From: a virus
Direction: 5' to 3' (one strand)
IMG/VR virus record: IMGVR_UViG_3300009481_000039
Span: 1 to 36,808 of that record
Length of the DNA stretch: 36,808 nucleotides
Part shown: in pieces, positions 29,686-36,808 of the stretch
Layout of the letters: every line of letters starts with the position of its first letter
How positions within the stretch are numbered: the stretch's first letter is position 1
Translations under genes and position numbers: made by a program
The notes under the pieces: model-generated
Told to the model about the DNA's origin: nothing
Seen by the model: only the letters and a program-made list of their open reading frames with translations
The model's database searches: none

Positions 29686-30821
29686 ATTTAGAAAGAATTT
29701 ACGAGTTAGAGGATAAAGAGTTCACTAGCAAGCTATTCAAGAACGCCTTTTTTAAGGGTGGGGGTGGATCAGGAGGAGGGGGGACGAATACGCAAACCGT
29801 TGAAAAAGCAGACCCTTGGGAGGGTCAACAGCCTTTCCTGAAGGATGTATTTCAGAAGGCACAGAATAGATACAACACCGACTCCCCACAATTTTATCCA
29901 GATAACACTGTGGTCGATTTTAATCCGCTGGAGACAAGCTACCAGAACCAACTGACAGACTATATCCAGTCTGGTAGACCACAGGCGATGCAGACAGGTG
30001 CTGAGAGTGCGATCACAAATGAGTTATTCAATCCTATGGCGAACCCATTGTACCAAGCGAGTCGGGCGATTACTCCCTTCTCCTTGGCGAATGCGTCTGC
30101 CTTGACGAACCAACAGGCTCTGGACACAACCAATGCCAGCCCTATCATGCAACAGATGTTGTCAGGTTCAGTGCAACAGAATCCTTTTATATCGAATGCT
30201 GTCTCTGGCTTTGCTGATGATGCGGTGGCTAACTTTCAAAACAAGGTGATGCCAGCGTTGCGTTCCAGCCAGATTGCGGCTGGGCAGTATGGTGGTGGAA
30301 CACGAGGCGAGATCAGTAGTGGATTAGCGGCTGGTACTGTTGGAAGGTCAATCGCTGATTTTGCCAACCAGTCTTATATGGATGCTTTTAACAGGGCAAT
30401 GGATCAGCAGATGGGTGCGGCAAACTTGATGGAGCAAGGACGGGCAAGAAGGGCTGGAGAGGCTTTAGGCCAGTATCAACAGGGCTTGAGTGGTGAGCAA
30501 ATGATCCAACAAGGTCTAGGGGCTGGGCTTGGAAGTTATGGCGATGTAGCCCAGACGATGCCTGATTTCTTAGGCAACTTGAGTGACGTTGGTTTGGCGA
30601 GGCGTGAACTCGATCAACAACGACTGGATGAAGCGGTCAACAGATTCCAATTTGACCAGAACATTCAAGATCAGAAGCTGGCGAACTACGCCAATCTCAT
30701 ACAAGGTAATTACGGTTCCAACCAAGTCAGTTCAGCCCAGAGAGGTGGAACTGGCCTTGCTGGTAACTTAGCCAGTGGCTTGGGTGCGGTGGCTGGCTTG
30801 GCTGGTTTGTTGGGAGCCTGA
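29682..30821 (+). CDS. Internal virion (ejection) protein candidate A
   Basis: This 379-residue protein starts by ATGA overlap. A Gly-rich linker (GGGGSGGGG, residues 27-35) leads to a helical, Ala/Gln/Asn-rich body with RSSQIAAGQYGGGTRGEISSGL, and a Gly/Ala-rich membrane-like end (NLASGLGAVAGLAGLLGA, 362-379). This composition and the place after the nozzle fit an ejection protein that helps cross the cell envelope. Confidence 0.68.
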   Translation: MNLERIYELEDKEFTSKLFKNAFFKGGGGSGGGGTNTQTVEKADPWEGQQPFLKDVFQKAQNRYNTDSPQFYPDNTVVDFNPLETSYQNQLTDYIQSGRPQAMQTGAESAITNELFNPMANPLYQASRAITPFSLANASALTNQQALDTTNASPIMQQMLSGSVQQNPFISNAVSGFADDAVANFQNKVMPALRSSQIAAGQYGGGTRGEISSGLAAGTVGRSIADFANQSYMDAFNRAMDQQMGAANLMEQGRARRAGEALGQYQQGLSGEQMIQQGLGAGLGSYGDVAQTMPDFLGNLSDVGLARRELDQQRLDEAVNRFQFDQNIQDQKLANYANLIQGNYGSNQVSSAQRGGTGLAGNLASGLGAVAGLAGLLGA

Positions 30822-30847
30822 TTAAAATATAAAAACTAGAGGGAATT

Positions 30848-31636
30848 ATGTCACAAGAAGAAAGAAGAAGGACACGCAGAGCAAACAGAGCCAGTCGAGG
30901 ATTACGAAGAAGACAACAGCCAAATCCGACTGGGTTGCAAGGGCCGATTCAACAAGGGCAACCTCGTTCCTCTTTCAGAAAGCCAAACCCTGTCGCAACA
31001 AGCAAGCAGTCTGTTACCACTGGACTTCCAGAGCAACAAGGCACAGGCATTGGTGGTGACTTGATGGGCGGTGTTTTAGCCGCTAAAGGAATTGGAGATA
31101 TGTACGAGACAGGGGGTAAGGCAAGAGAGGGCTTTGGTAAGATTGGTGATGCAGGGGGCAGGGCTTGGGACTGGTTAGGTGATACATGGTCAGGTTCTCC
31201 AGTGGGGGAAACAACCTCTGGCTTTCAAATGCCAACTTTTTTTGGTGACACACCAGCAACCCAGACAACCCCAATGCTTGCACCTCAACAACTCCCAACT
31301 GATTTTAGTATGGTCGATGGGAACATAACATCTTTGGGTGGCGAACTTGTGGGGGCTGATAGTGCTTTTGCTGGTGGTGGAACTGGAGAGGTATTCCAAG
31401 GATCAGAGGGTATGGGTTCTTTAGGTGCTGATCCTTCTTCTGGCAGTGGCTTGCAAGGGTCAGGTTCGTTAGCGAAGGCGATGCCTTATCTCAATATCGG
31501 TAAAGACTTAATTATGGGTGATGATGCAATCACTGGAAGTGCTGGTGGCGATGCGGCACTCAGAACGGGTGCGGCTTATCTCACGGGTGGGCTATCAGAA
31601 CTTGGTTATGGCTTAAAACGAATGTTTTTCGGATAA
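30848..31636 (+). CDS. Internal virion (ejection) protein candidate B
   Basis: This 262-residue protein has an Arg-rich start (residues 6-24, RRRTRRANRASRGLRRRQQ), likely to bind DNA, and then Gly/Ser/Thr-rich disordered segments and small helices, ending in YLTGGLSELGYGLKRMFF. SD AGAGGG precedes the start. It lies between ejection candidates A and C. Function is assigned only from context and composition. Confidence 0.6.
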   Translation: MSQEERRRTRRANRASRGLRRRQQPNPTGLQGPIQQGQPRSSFRKPNPVATSKQSVTTGLPEQQGTGIGGDLMGGVLAAKGIGDMYETGGKAREGFGKIGDAGGRAWDWLGDTWSGSPVGETTSGFQMPTFFGDTPATQTTPMLAPQQLPTDFSMVDGNITSLGGELVGADSAFAGGGTGEVFQGSEGMGSLGADPSSGSGLQGSGSLAKAMPYLNIGKDLIMGDDAITGSAGGDAALRTGAAYLTGGLSELGYGLKRMFFG

Positions 31637-31655
31637 TAAAATAAAAGGATAAGTT

Positions 31656-33230
31656 ATGGCAGATTATTCAAAATATAAAAAATATGATGATGAATGGAAA
31701 AGGTCAATTCCTTTTGAATATCAACTTGACCCAGAGGTGAACAAACTAATACAGAGAAAAAATTATTTGAGTCACATGGGTGATGAACTTTCTAGGGTTC
31801 AGAATAGAGGGGCAACTGGGGCAGGGGCAAGACCCTATTGGCGTACCCCCAAATCTATCAATTCAGGAAACTTTAACCCAAGGTATCTCAATAAACTGCC
31901 GATAGATCAAACCCCAACAAACTTTCAAGATATTCCAAGACAACCACTGTTGAATATAGATAGGGATAGGCCAAGGATTCCCCCAGCCGCCTACAAGCCT
32001 GACGAAAGACCTTGGTATTTTAATCCAAGTTGGGAAGGGGTAAAGGATGCTGGGCAAGAGGTAATGCGACAAGGGGAAGGCTTCCTTGGTGGTGTCAACA
32101 ATTATTTCAAAAAACTGTTTAATGACCCAGCTAGGTTGGCACAAATACAAACATCATTGGCCTTGATGAACCCTAGCTTACGATATGACCAAGGGCCGAA
32201 AGGACTTGAAGTCGATAACCCTTGGGGTGCGTTTGGCAAGGCAATGCAAGTTGGACAAAAGTCTTACATGGATGCTATTAACAGACCAATGCGGTACACG
32301 ACAAATTCGTTTGGTCAGGTCATCGACAAAATGACTGGCAAAGTAATGGCTAACCAAGGGGGTGCTGGGAGTATGCCTTTGGATGGTAGGCAGACATTTT
32401 TTTACAACGAGATGAAAAAAAGCAATCCAAACCTAACCCCAGCCGACATAAAATTCAATAGGGTGCAGATTCCAACTGAACTGATTTCAAGGTATGCAGA
32501 AATGAATCGTGCAAACTTTAACATGAATACGACTTATGAGAGCGAATTTGCAAAAAAACAGGCTGGCAAGGATGCTGACATGATTGAGAATATAGGGACG
32601 GCTAGTGGTGTTGCTATGGCTTCAAACGATGAGTTAGACGGACAACTCTCTATATTAACAGACCCAACTAAGGCTCACTTGTTTGGGCCAATGGCAGATT
32701 TTAGACAGACTGGGAGAGAAATCGCATCACTTTTTGGTTTTGATTATAGCAATGACATGAGTTCATATCAAATGTTTGCAAAATCCTCAATGACGCAATT
32801 ATTAAATCAGTTAAAGGAGCAAAAAGGGCCACAAACTGAAGGCGATGCGTTAAGGGCTTTGAAAACACTGCCAAAGATGGGCAATACGGTCTTGGCTAAC
32901 AAATATATTTTGTTAATGAGAAAAGCAGTTAATGATAGGGCAATCGCACAAGACAGGTTCTTGCAAAAATATATGTACGAAGGAATGGAAGCAATAGACC
33001 TAGAAACTGGCAAGCCAGTAATAGACAAAAAAACAAACGAGGTAAAGATACTAGGGGGGAAAGGTGATCCTAGAGGATTTCGTGATGCTTGGTCTCGATA
33101 TGCCCCAGAAGCACAAGCGTCAATTTTTGAAAGAATGTATAACATAGACCAAGGTATTCTTTTAGAACTCGTGCAAGCTGGCTTAATGAGCCAAGCCACA
33201 CTCGATCAGGTAGTCGCAAACATTAATTAA
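31656..33230 (+). CDS. Internal virion (ejection) protein candidate C
   Basis: This 524-residue protein is helical with a Pro-rich stretch (about 80-118) and motifs such as RLAQIQTSLALMNPSLRYD and KQAGKDADMIENIGTASGVA. The second half is a helical bundle (FAKSSMTQLLNQLKEQKGPQ). It has no enzyme signature. SD AAAGGATAAG is present. It belongs to the set A-D of probable internal proteins. Confidence 0.62.
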   Translation: MADYSKYKKYDDEWKRSIPFEYQLDPEVNKLIQRKNYLSHMGDELSRVQNRGATGAGARPYWRTPKSINSGNFNPRYLNKLPIDQTPTNFQDIPRQPLLNIDRDRPRIPPAAYKPDERPWYFNPSWEGVKDAGQEVMRQGEGFLGGVNNYFKKLFNDPARLAQIQTSLALMNPSLRYDQGPKGLEVDNPWGAFGKAMQVGQKSYMDAINRPMRYTTNSFGQVIDKMTGKVMANQGGAGSMPLDGRQTFFYNEMKKSNPNLTPADIKFNRVQIPTELISRYAEMNRANFNMNTTYESEFAKKQAGKDADMIENIGTASGVAMASNDELDGQLSILTDPTKAHLFGPMADFRQTGREIASLFGFDYSNDMSSYQMFAKSSMTQLLNQLKEQKGPQTEGDALRALKTLPKMGNTVLANKYILLMRKAVNDRAIAQDRFLQKYMYEGMEAIDLETGKPVIDKKTNEVKILGGKGDPRGFRDAWSRYAPEAQASIFERMYNIDQGILLELVQAGLMSQATLDQVVANIN

Positions 33231-33239
33231 GGGTAAAAT

Positions 33240-35708
33240 ATGGTAAGCGAAAAGAAAATGGAACTGCTTAGAGGATTAAAGGCAAATGGTGCTTTCTCTG
33301 AGTCTATGGAAAAAAATTTAAGCCTAGAACAAATAGAGGAACTGAATGCCATCCCAACAGTTCCTAGAGGAACTGCCAGAACCGTACCGCAAGTGGATGA
33401 CCCTTCAGAACTTGAGTTGTTTGGAGAAGGCTTAATAGACTCATATCCAGAATTGGGGCGTGGTGCATTGCAACTTGGAACGCATTTGGCTGACACTTTA
33501 CTGCCAGATTCTTTCAGCCCAAGCCAACAGACAATTAGAGATGCAGATAGAGCGGCTGGTTATTTTAGAAACCCCAACGAAAATCCATACTTCAAGGCTG
33601 GGGAACAACCAGACAAGAAGGTGTTTCAGCTTAAATATCCATTTAGTGATCGTGAATTATATTCTGGGTTTAATCCTTATGAGGTTGGGAAGGTGGGTGG
33701 ACAAATGGGAATCCCTTTGGGGAAGTTCATGCCAAAAGGGGGGCTTGGAACTTTTAAGGATAGGTTGAAGTTTGGGGCTGGTGTTGGTTTGGGTTATGGT
33801 AGTTTGTTGCCCAACGAAGGTGGAGAAGGTTACTGGAAAGACAAAGGAACGCAGATGGGGATTGGTGCTGTAGGTAGCCCGATTGTAGGGGAATTTGTCT
33901 TTAGATTGCTACAAGCTGGCGTTGGCACAGCACAAGGCATTAAGAGCCTTGGTGAGAAAACGATAAACTTTGTTAAGACTTTAGGCAAGCACATTGAGAA
34001 GGGGGGGCAATTACCAGATTCGTTAAGCCAGTTACCTAGAGAGGCTGTGCGTGGGGTTTCTATTGAAATCCAAGAAAGGGTAGAACGAATTTTAAACGAA
34101 GCAAGCCAACGAGGTGGAGTCTTAACCCCAGAACAAGCGTTAAAGATTGCTAACTACGAAAGTCTTGGCTATGAGGCTGGGACAAGGGGGGCTAGTAAGT
34201 ATCCGCTTGAAGGAATGACCCCAGCCCAGATAAGCCAAGACCCAGCTATAGCGGCAGAGGAGTTAATGGTCGAGGGGAATCCAGCCTATAAGCAGAAGAT
34301 GCGAGATCAAGATAGATATATGACTGGTAGTGTTGATAAAATTTCAGAAAAATTACAAACTCCAACGGGGCAAAAACCAGCATATACTGGGGAAGCTGGT
34401 TATCCAGAAATAACAAGCACAGGGGAAGAGGTTGCTGGTGTCGTTGGTGCAATGAGTAAAAGGTTGGGGGCTAAAACCGGCAGACTTTATTCACAAGCGA
34501 CAAAAGAATATGGCAAGGCAAGGGTGAAGCCTGTTAATTTTATGAAGGCAGTGGAAAGGTTTAAAAATGAGGCAACCGCATCAGATGTCAGTAAGACGGT
34601 TCAAGGGTATACAGGACAAATTAGAGATGCGATGATACGCCAAAGACCCAAACCATATAAAGGGCAAAAGGGAACGATGAAAGCAGACAAGCAAAAACTT
34701 CCATCCAGCCTAGATGATGCGTGGAGTGCTTCAACAGCCAAACCCCAGCCCACAACACAACCAAAGGCAGACTCTTTAAACGTGGCTTCATTTGAAGGAA
34801 TAAGAAAAACTTTAACTCGTCATGTTGACCAACTGAAAAGGGCTGGGAACAAAGAAGGGGCTACGGTTTTAAGGAAATTAAGAAAAGCTATGGACAAGGA
34901 TGTTGAGTTAGCTGTAGGACATGATGTTTATAAGGCTGGGCGTGGTGTTCACGAGGCTGGGATGAAAGGACATCTCAACATTCCTACTGTGAGCAAAGTA
35001 TTAAAAGGAGAGTATGACCTTAATTTCGCAAAAGTAGTTGATGATGTTGAAAAACTCCCATACGAGCAATTATTAAAGCTAAAAACGGGTATGTATAGCG
35101 AGGGGGCTAGAGGGAAAGAAGCGTGGAGAAAACTAGCGGCTCAAATTTGGCATAAGATGAAAGAAGAAGCAATAAAGGGATACGAAGGACACGGGCCACA
35201 AGAAAGGATGGTGGGTGTGCCAACCTTAGAAAATAAAATTAAAAAGTTTAGTAAAACTGCAAGTGGATTGGGTGCAAACACACCTAAAGGCAAACTTCTT
35301 TTTGGTGAAGAGATCGCCAACGAGATTACCAATATCTTGAAGGCGAGTCGTGATCTTCAGATCATGGGCAAACGAGAAGTTAGAACGGGATGGGGGGGCA
35401 TTGTCAATCTTCTGGACTGGGGCAGTAAGTTACTGGGTAAAGTGCCTAGCCTACAGACTAGAGGGGCATCAACTATTTTAAGCGAAGCAACCCAAGCAGT
35501 AAAACGAGAAGGGCAAGACAAGATAGCTGGACAAGTTCTGAAGAAGACAATGAAAGACCCTAGAGAATTTAGACCAAAGGGAGTACCAAAAGGGAAGGTT
35601 GACAGTATTATGAATTTGTATAAACCAAACCCCTTGTTTGCCCCAGAAGCGATGGGGGTTCAAGAAATAGACAAAAGAAAAAAACGTGGCATGCTGGGGG
35701 GAAAATAA
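33240..35708 (+). CDS. Largest internal virion (ejection) protein candidate D
   Basis: This 822-residue protein is the largest in the genome. It has a Glu-rich start, an early hydrophobic and Gly-rich region (about 140-245, including KFGAGVGLGYGSLLPNEGG), a long helical middle (about 260-640), and basic segments (AIKGYEGHGPQERMVGVPTL). No lytic transglycosylase or peptidase motif was seen. It ends the late operon, just before the regulatory region at 35736. Confidence 0.62.
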   Translation: MVSEKKMELLRGLKANGAFSESMEKNLSLEQIEELNAIPTVPRGTARTVPQVDDPSELELFGEGLIDSYPELGRGALQLGTHLADTLLPDSFSPSQQTIRDADRAAGYFRNPNENPYFKAGEQPDKKVFQLKYPFSDRELYSGFNPYEVGKVGGQMGIPLGKFMPKGGLGTFKDRLKFGAGVGLGYGSLLPNEGGEGYWKDKGTQMGIGAVGSPIVGEFVFRLLQAGVGTAQGIKSLGEKTINFVKTLGKHIEKGGQLPDSLSQLPREAVRGVSIEIQERVERILNEASQRGGVLTPEQALKIANYESLGYEAGTRGASKYPLEGMTPAQISQDPAIAAEELMVEGNPAYKQKMRDQDRYMTGSVDKISEKLQTPTGQKPAYTGEAGYPEITSTGEEVAGVVGAMSKRLGAKTGRLYSQATKEYGKARVKPVNFMKAVERFKNEATASDVSKTVQGYTGQIRDAMIRQRPKPYKGQKGTMKADKQKLPSSLDDAWSASTAKPQPTTQPKADSLNVASFEGIRKTLTRHVDQLKRAGNKEGATVLRKLRKAMDKDVELAVGHDVYKAGRGVHEAGMKGHLNIPTVSKVLKGEYDLNFAKVVDDVEKLPYEQLLKLKTGMYSEGARGKEAWRKLAAQIWHKMKEEAIKGYEGHGPQERMVGVPTLENKIKKFSKTASGLGANTPKGKLLFGEEIANEITNILKASRDLQIMGKREVRTGWGGIVNLLDWGSKLLGKVPSLQTRGASTILSEATQAVKREGQDKIAGQVLKKTMKDPREFRPKGVPKGKVDSIMNLYKPNPLFAPEAMGVQEIDKRKKRGMLGGK

Positions 35709-35735
35709 TAACACCGAATCGCAATAAATTAGCTA

Positions 35736-35763
35736 TTGACATATAATTAAAAAATGGTAATCT
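35736..35763 (+). promoter_or_regulatory. Early rightward promoter
   Basis: TTGACA (35736-35741), 16 bases, TAATCT (35758-35763). The -35 box is perfect and continues into ATATA, as in the leftward promoter at 5578. The -10 matches four of six. It lies 28 bases after the last late gene and drives a leader of about 130 bases before the HU-like gene. Confidence 0.72.
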
Positions 35764-35770
35764 AGGCTCA

Positions 35771-35892
35771 GTTGCACTGGGTAAGATTCACTTAATATTC
35801 ATAACGGAGTTCTCATCTTTCCTCTCCGTTTATGGCAACCATCAGGGCTTTCTCACTTACCCAGTGTCGCTTTGGTGGTTGCCTTTTTTTTT
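35771..35892 (+). ncRNA. Structured early leader RNA with pseudoknotted terminator
   Basis: Three pairings are exact on reading. A: CACTGGGTAAG (35775-35785) with CTTACCCAGTG (35856-35866), 11 bp. B: AACGGAG (35803-35809) with CTCCGTT (35824-35830), 7 bp. C: GGCAACCATC (35834-35843) with GGTGGTTGCC (35874-35883), 10 bp with one G-T pair, then T9 (35884-35892). The 3' strand of A lies in the loop of C, so A and C form a pseudoknot. This is the design of a riboswitch-like or protein-controlled attenuator. Partner and ligand are unknown. It may alternatively be a discrete small RNA. Confidence 0.75.
35834..35892 (+). terminator. Intrinsic terminator before the HU-like gene
   Basis: A 10-bp stem (35834-35843 with 35874-35883), a 30-base loop and nine T. 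It can stop late transcripts from 33240-35708, and would also stop early transcripts from 35736 unless prevented. The loop is unusually long because it holds the strand that pairs with the 5' end of the leader. Confidence 0.85.
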
Positions 35893-35901
35893 GAGGAAAT
35901 T

Positions 35902-36180
35902 ATGTCTAGAATTCACAAGGAAGAATTTACCAGAATTTTGGCAAAGAAGATGGGGTTGTCGCACAAAGAGTCTATTCGTTTTTTTGATAATTTTGTTGAG
36001 GCAATAAGAGAGTGCTTATCTGCTGAGAAGAATGTGACAATCAGAAATTTTGGGAAGTTCGAGGTTAGAAAATATGGTGAAAGAAAATGCAGAAATCCAA
36101 AAACTGGAGAGGTTTTTGTTTCACCGCCAAAAAAGAAAATTCATTTCAAGGCAGGGAAATTTTTAAAGGAGAAGGTTTGA
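35902..36180 (+). CDS. HU/IHF-family DNA-bending protein
   Basis: This 92-residue protein has the whole HU fold: a helical start (RIHKEEFTRILAKKMGLSHK, then SIRFFDNFVEAIRECL), the NVTIRNFGKFEVRKYGERK strand region, an arm with RNPKTGE and PKKKIHFKAGKFLKEKV. I start at ATG 35902, with GAGG five bases upstream. Upstream in-frame codons fall in the terminator. It may bend origin or packaging DNA, or alter the host chromosome. It is the first protein made from the early promoter. Confidence 0.92.
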   Translation: MSRIHKEEFTRILAKKMGLSHKESIRFFDNFVEAIRECLSAEKNVTIRNFGKFEVRKYGERKCRNPKTGEVFVSPPKKKIHFKAGKFLKEKV

Positions 36181-36182
36181 GG

Positions 36183-36431
36183 ATGAAAAAGCAGAAAGGT
36201 TATTTGTACGAGGTTAGAATCTATGATGGGGAAGGAAACTTGAAAGAGGTTGTGATGCCAGAAATTGATTACGATGTTACCTCTTACGGCAACCCCAAAA
36301 AACAAAAAGCATTCAATAAAATACCATCAGAAAAAAAGGAGAGTTACGATGAGTCACAATCACTGGGTCGAGATGAAAAAGAATGCGGATCAGTTCTGGG
36401 AAAACAAACAGGAACTGGAAAAGAAGATTGA
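36183..36431 (+). CDS. Small protein with YLY-YD motif, unknown function
   Basis: This 82-residue protein begins MKKQKGYLYEVRIYDGEGNL, matching in pattern the protein at 6697-6912 (YLY, YD, G-x-L, V, P). The C-terminal part (SEKKESYDESQSLGRDEKEC) is polar and overlaps the next gene by 83 bases in another frame, so it may be less constrained. SD GAGG or AAAGGAGAAGG is close. The start two bases after the HU stop suggests coupling. Confidence 0.6.
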   Translation: MKKQKGYLYEVRIYDGEGNLKEVVMPEIDYDVTSYGNPKKQKAFNKIPSEKKESYDESQSLGRDEKECGSVLGKQTGTGKED

Positions 36432-36678
36432 AAATTTGCAGAAGGTTTTAAGGGAAGAGAAATTACCAGAGAATTTGCTTGACCCTCAAAACTCTCACGA
36501 CTCGACAGAGGTCACTTGGTTCGCAGATAAAATATACGAGTTGGGCTGTGACATTTCCGAACTTGGGGAAAACTTCATGGTAGGCGAACTGGTCAGTCAG
36601 GCTTGGGATGAGAAGTCAGGGTACACAAGCTATCGGGAAAAGTTGCAAGACTTGGGACACAAAGAATCAGACTTTTAA
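36349..36678 (+). CDS. Small coiled-coil protein of unknown function (109 residues)
   Basis: The start is fixed by AAGGAGAGTTACG-ATG. The product begins SHNHWVEMKKNADQFWENKQ and has a coiled coil (ELEKKIENLQKVLREEK) and an acidic helical end. It is the last gene before the three-way-junction RNA and the ERF gene. Its 5' end overlaps the previous gene deeply. No family is recognised. Confidence 0.65.
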   Translation: MSHNHWVEMKKNADQFWENKQELEKKIENLQKVLREEKLPENLLDPQNSHDSTEVTWFADKIYELGCDISELGENFMVGELVSQAWDEKSGYTSYREKLQDLGHKESDF

Positions 36679-36683
36679 ACTGT

Positions 36684-36755
36684 GGGGGATGCTCAAGGCT
36701 GGACTCTCCAAACCAGCCGCTGAAGGTCTTAATCGGTGGTCTTCAGCCATCCCCC
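36684..36755 (+). ncRNA. Compact three-way-junction RNA element before the ERF gene
   Basis: An outer stem GGGGGATG (36684-36691) with CATCCCCC (36748-36755), 8 bp, encloses two hairpins: GGCTGG/CCAGCC (36697-36702, 36713-36718; 10-base loop) and GCTGAAG/CTTCAGC (36719-36725, 36741-36747; may extend by three pairs). Only five bases (CTCAA) join the outer stem to the first hairpin; the other two junctions have no unpaired base. Because the contig closes on itself, bases 1-31 repeat the 3' half. The element ends 58 bases before the ERF start in circular order. It may be a leader control element, a processing site or a terminator (only TTT follows). No known riboswitch core was recognised. Confidence 0.75.
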
Positions 36756-36807
36756 TTTAACCTAAAAAAAGGATAAATAAAATGGGATCAAAAAAAGAAA
36801 AAGAAAA
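36725..36807. repeat. Right copy of 83-bp terminal direct repeat
   Basis: Identical to bases 1-83; the final base of the window (36808) departs from the left copy. It carries the start of the ERF gene again, so the partial frame from 36782 onward is the same gene and must not be counted twice. Confidence 0.9.
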
Positions 36808-36808
36808 A

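Noticed and set aside
36684-36755. Three-way junction read as a tRNA or a hammerhead ribozyme
   Set aside because: No T-loop or standard 7-base anticodon loop, and no CTGATGA or GAAA hammerhead core at the junction.
1-36808. CRISPR array, integrase, repressor, transposase or tRNA genes
   Set aside because: No regular spaced repeats and no matching protein motifs were found on either strand.

Overview
The window looks like the complete genome of a short-tailed (podovirus-like) double-stranded DNA phage. Bases 1-83 are repeated exactly at 36725-36807, so the contig closes into a circle of about 36.7 kb or carries a short terminal repeat. A lipoprotein outer-membrane spanin nested in an inner-membrane spanin points to a Gram-negative host. 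Tail genes of a style known from marine cyanophage and pelagiphage genomes suggest an aquatic host, which is inference. I see no integrase, repressor, tRNA, DNA polymerase or RNA polymerase. Replication therefore probably uses the host replisome, recruited by an initiator and helicase-loader pair and helped by an ERF-type annealing protein.

Layout. (1) Early rightward operon, crossing the window ends: promoter near 35736, a structured leader ending in a terminator, an HU-like gene, two small genes, a three-way-junction RNA element (36684-36755), then ERF annealing protein, a small protein with an SSB-like DDIPF tip, replication initiator-like protein, helicase-loader-like protein, winged-helix protein, VRR-NUC nuclease and a DUF6378-like protein, ending at 3661. 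(2) Leftward block 5514-3636: eight small unknown genes behind a consensus sigma70 promoter at 5578-5551, several starting with the same GGAGAGATGAG-ATG cassette. This is the best candidate for a host-takeover or accessory locus. (3) Rightward late region from about 5660: M15 endolysin, holin candidate, nested spanins, small membrane and secreted proteins, small and large terminase, portal. (4) Leftward inset 12591-11835: a papain-like CGPS protein and a small protein. (5) Rightward 12881-35708: small basic proteins, a P/Q/M-rich protein, an HExxH protein and its neighbour sharing an N-terminal motif, scaffold, SU10-type major capsid protein, adaptor, a 30-residue Trp-repeat peptide, a long tail-fibre cassette with tandem paralogues and a discoidin-like domain, five tiny membrane or lipoprotein genes, tail nozzle, a GNAT-like protein and four large proteins probably ejected with the DNA.

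The most unusual signals are not ordinary genes. One is the early leader, where an 11-bp perfect complement reaches into the loop of a T9 terminator (a pseudoknot) just before the first early gene. The second is the compact three-way-junction RNA just before the ERF gene. The third is the leftward array of tiny genes with copied start cassettes. At least ten likely genes are shorter than 60 codons; they are listed here with coordinates read directly from the sequence.
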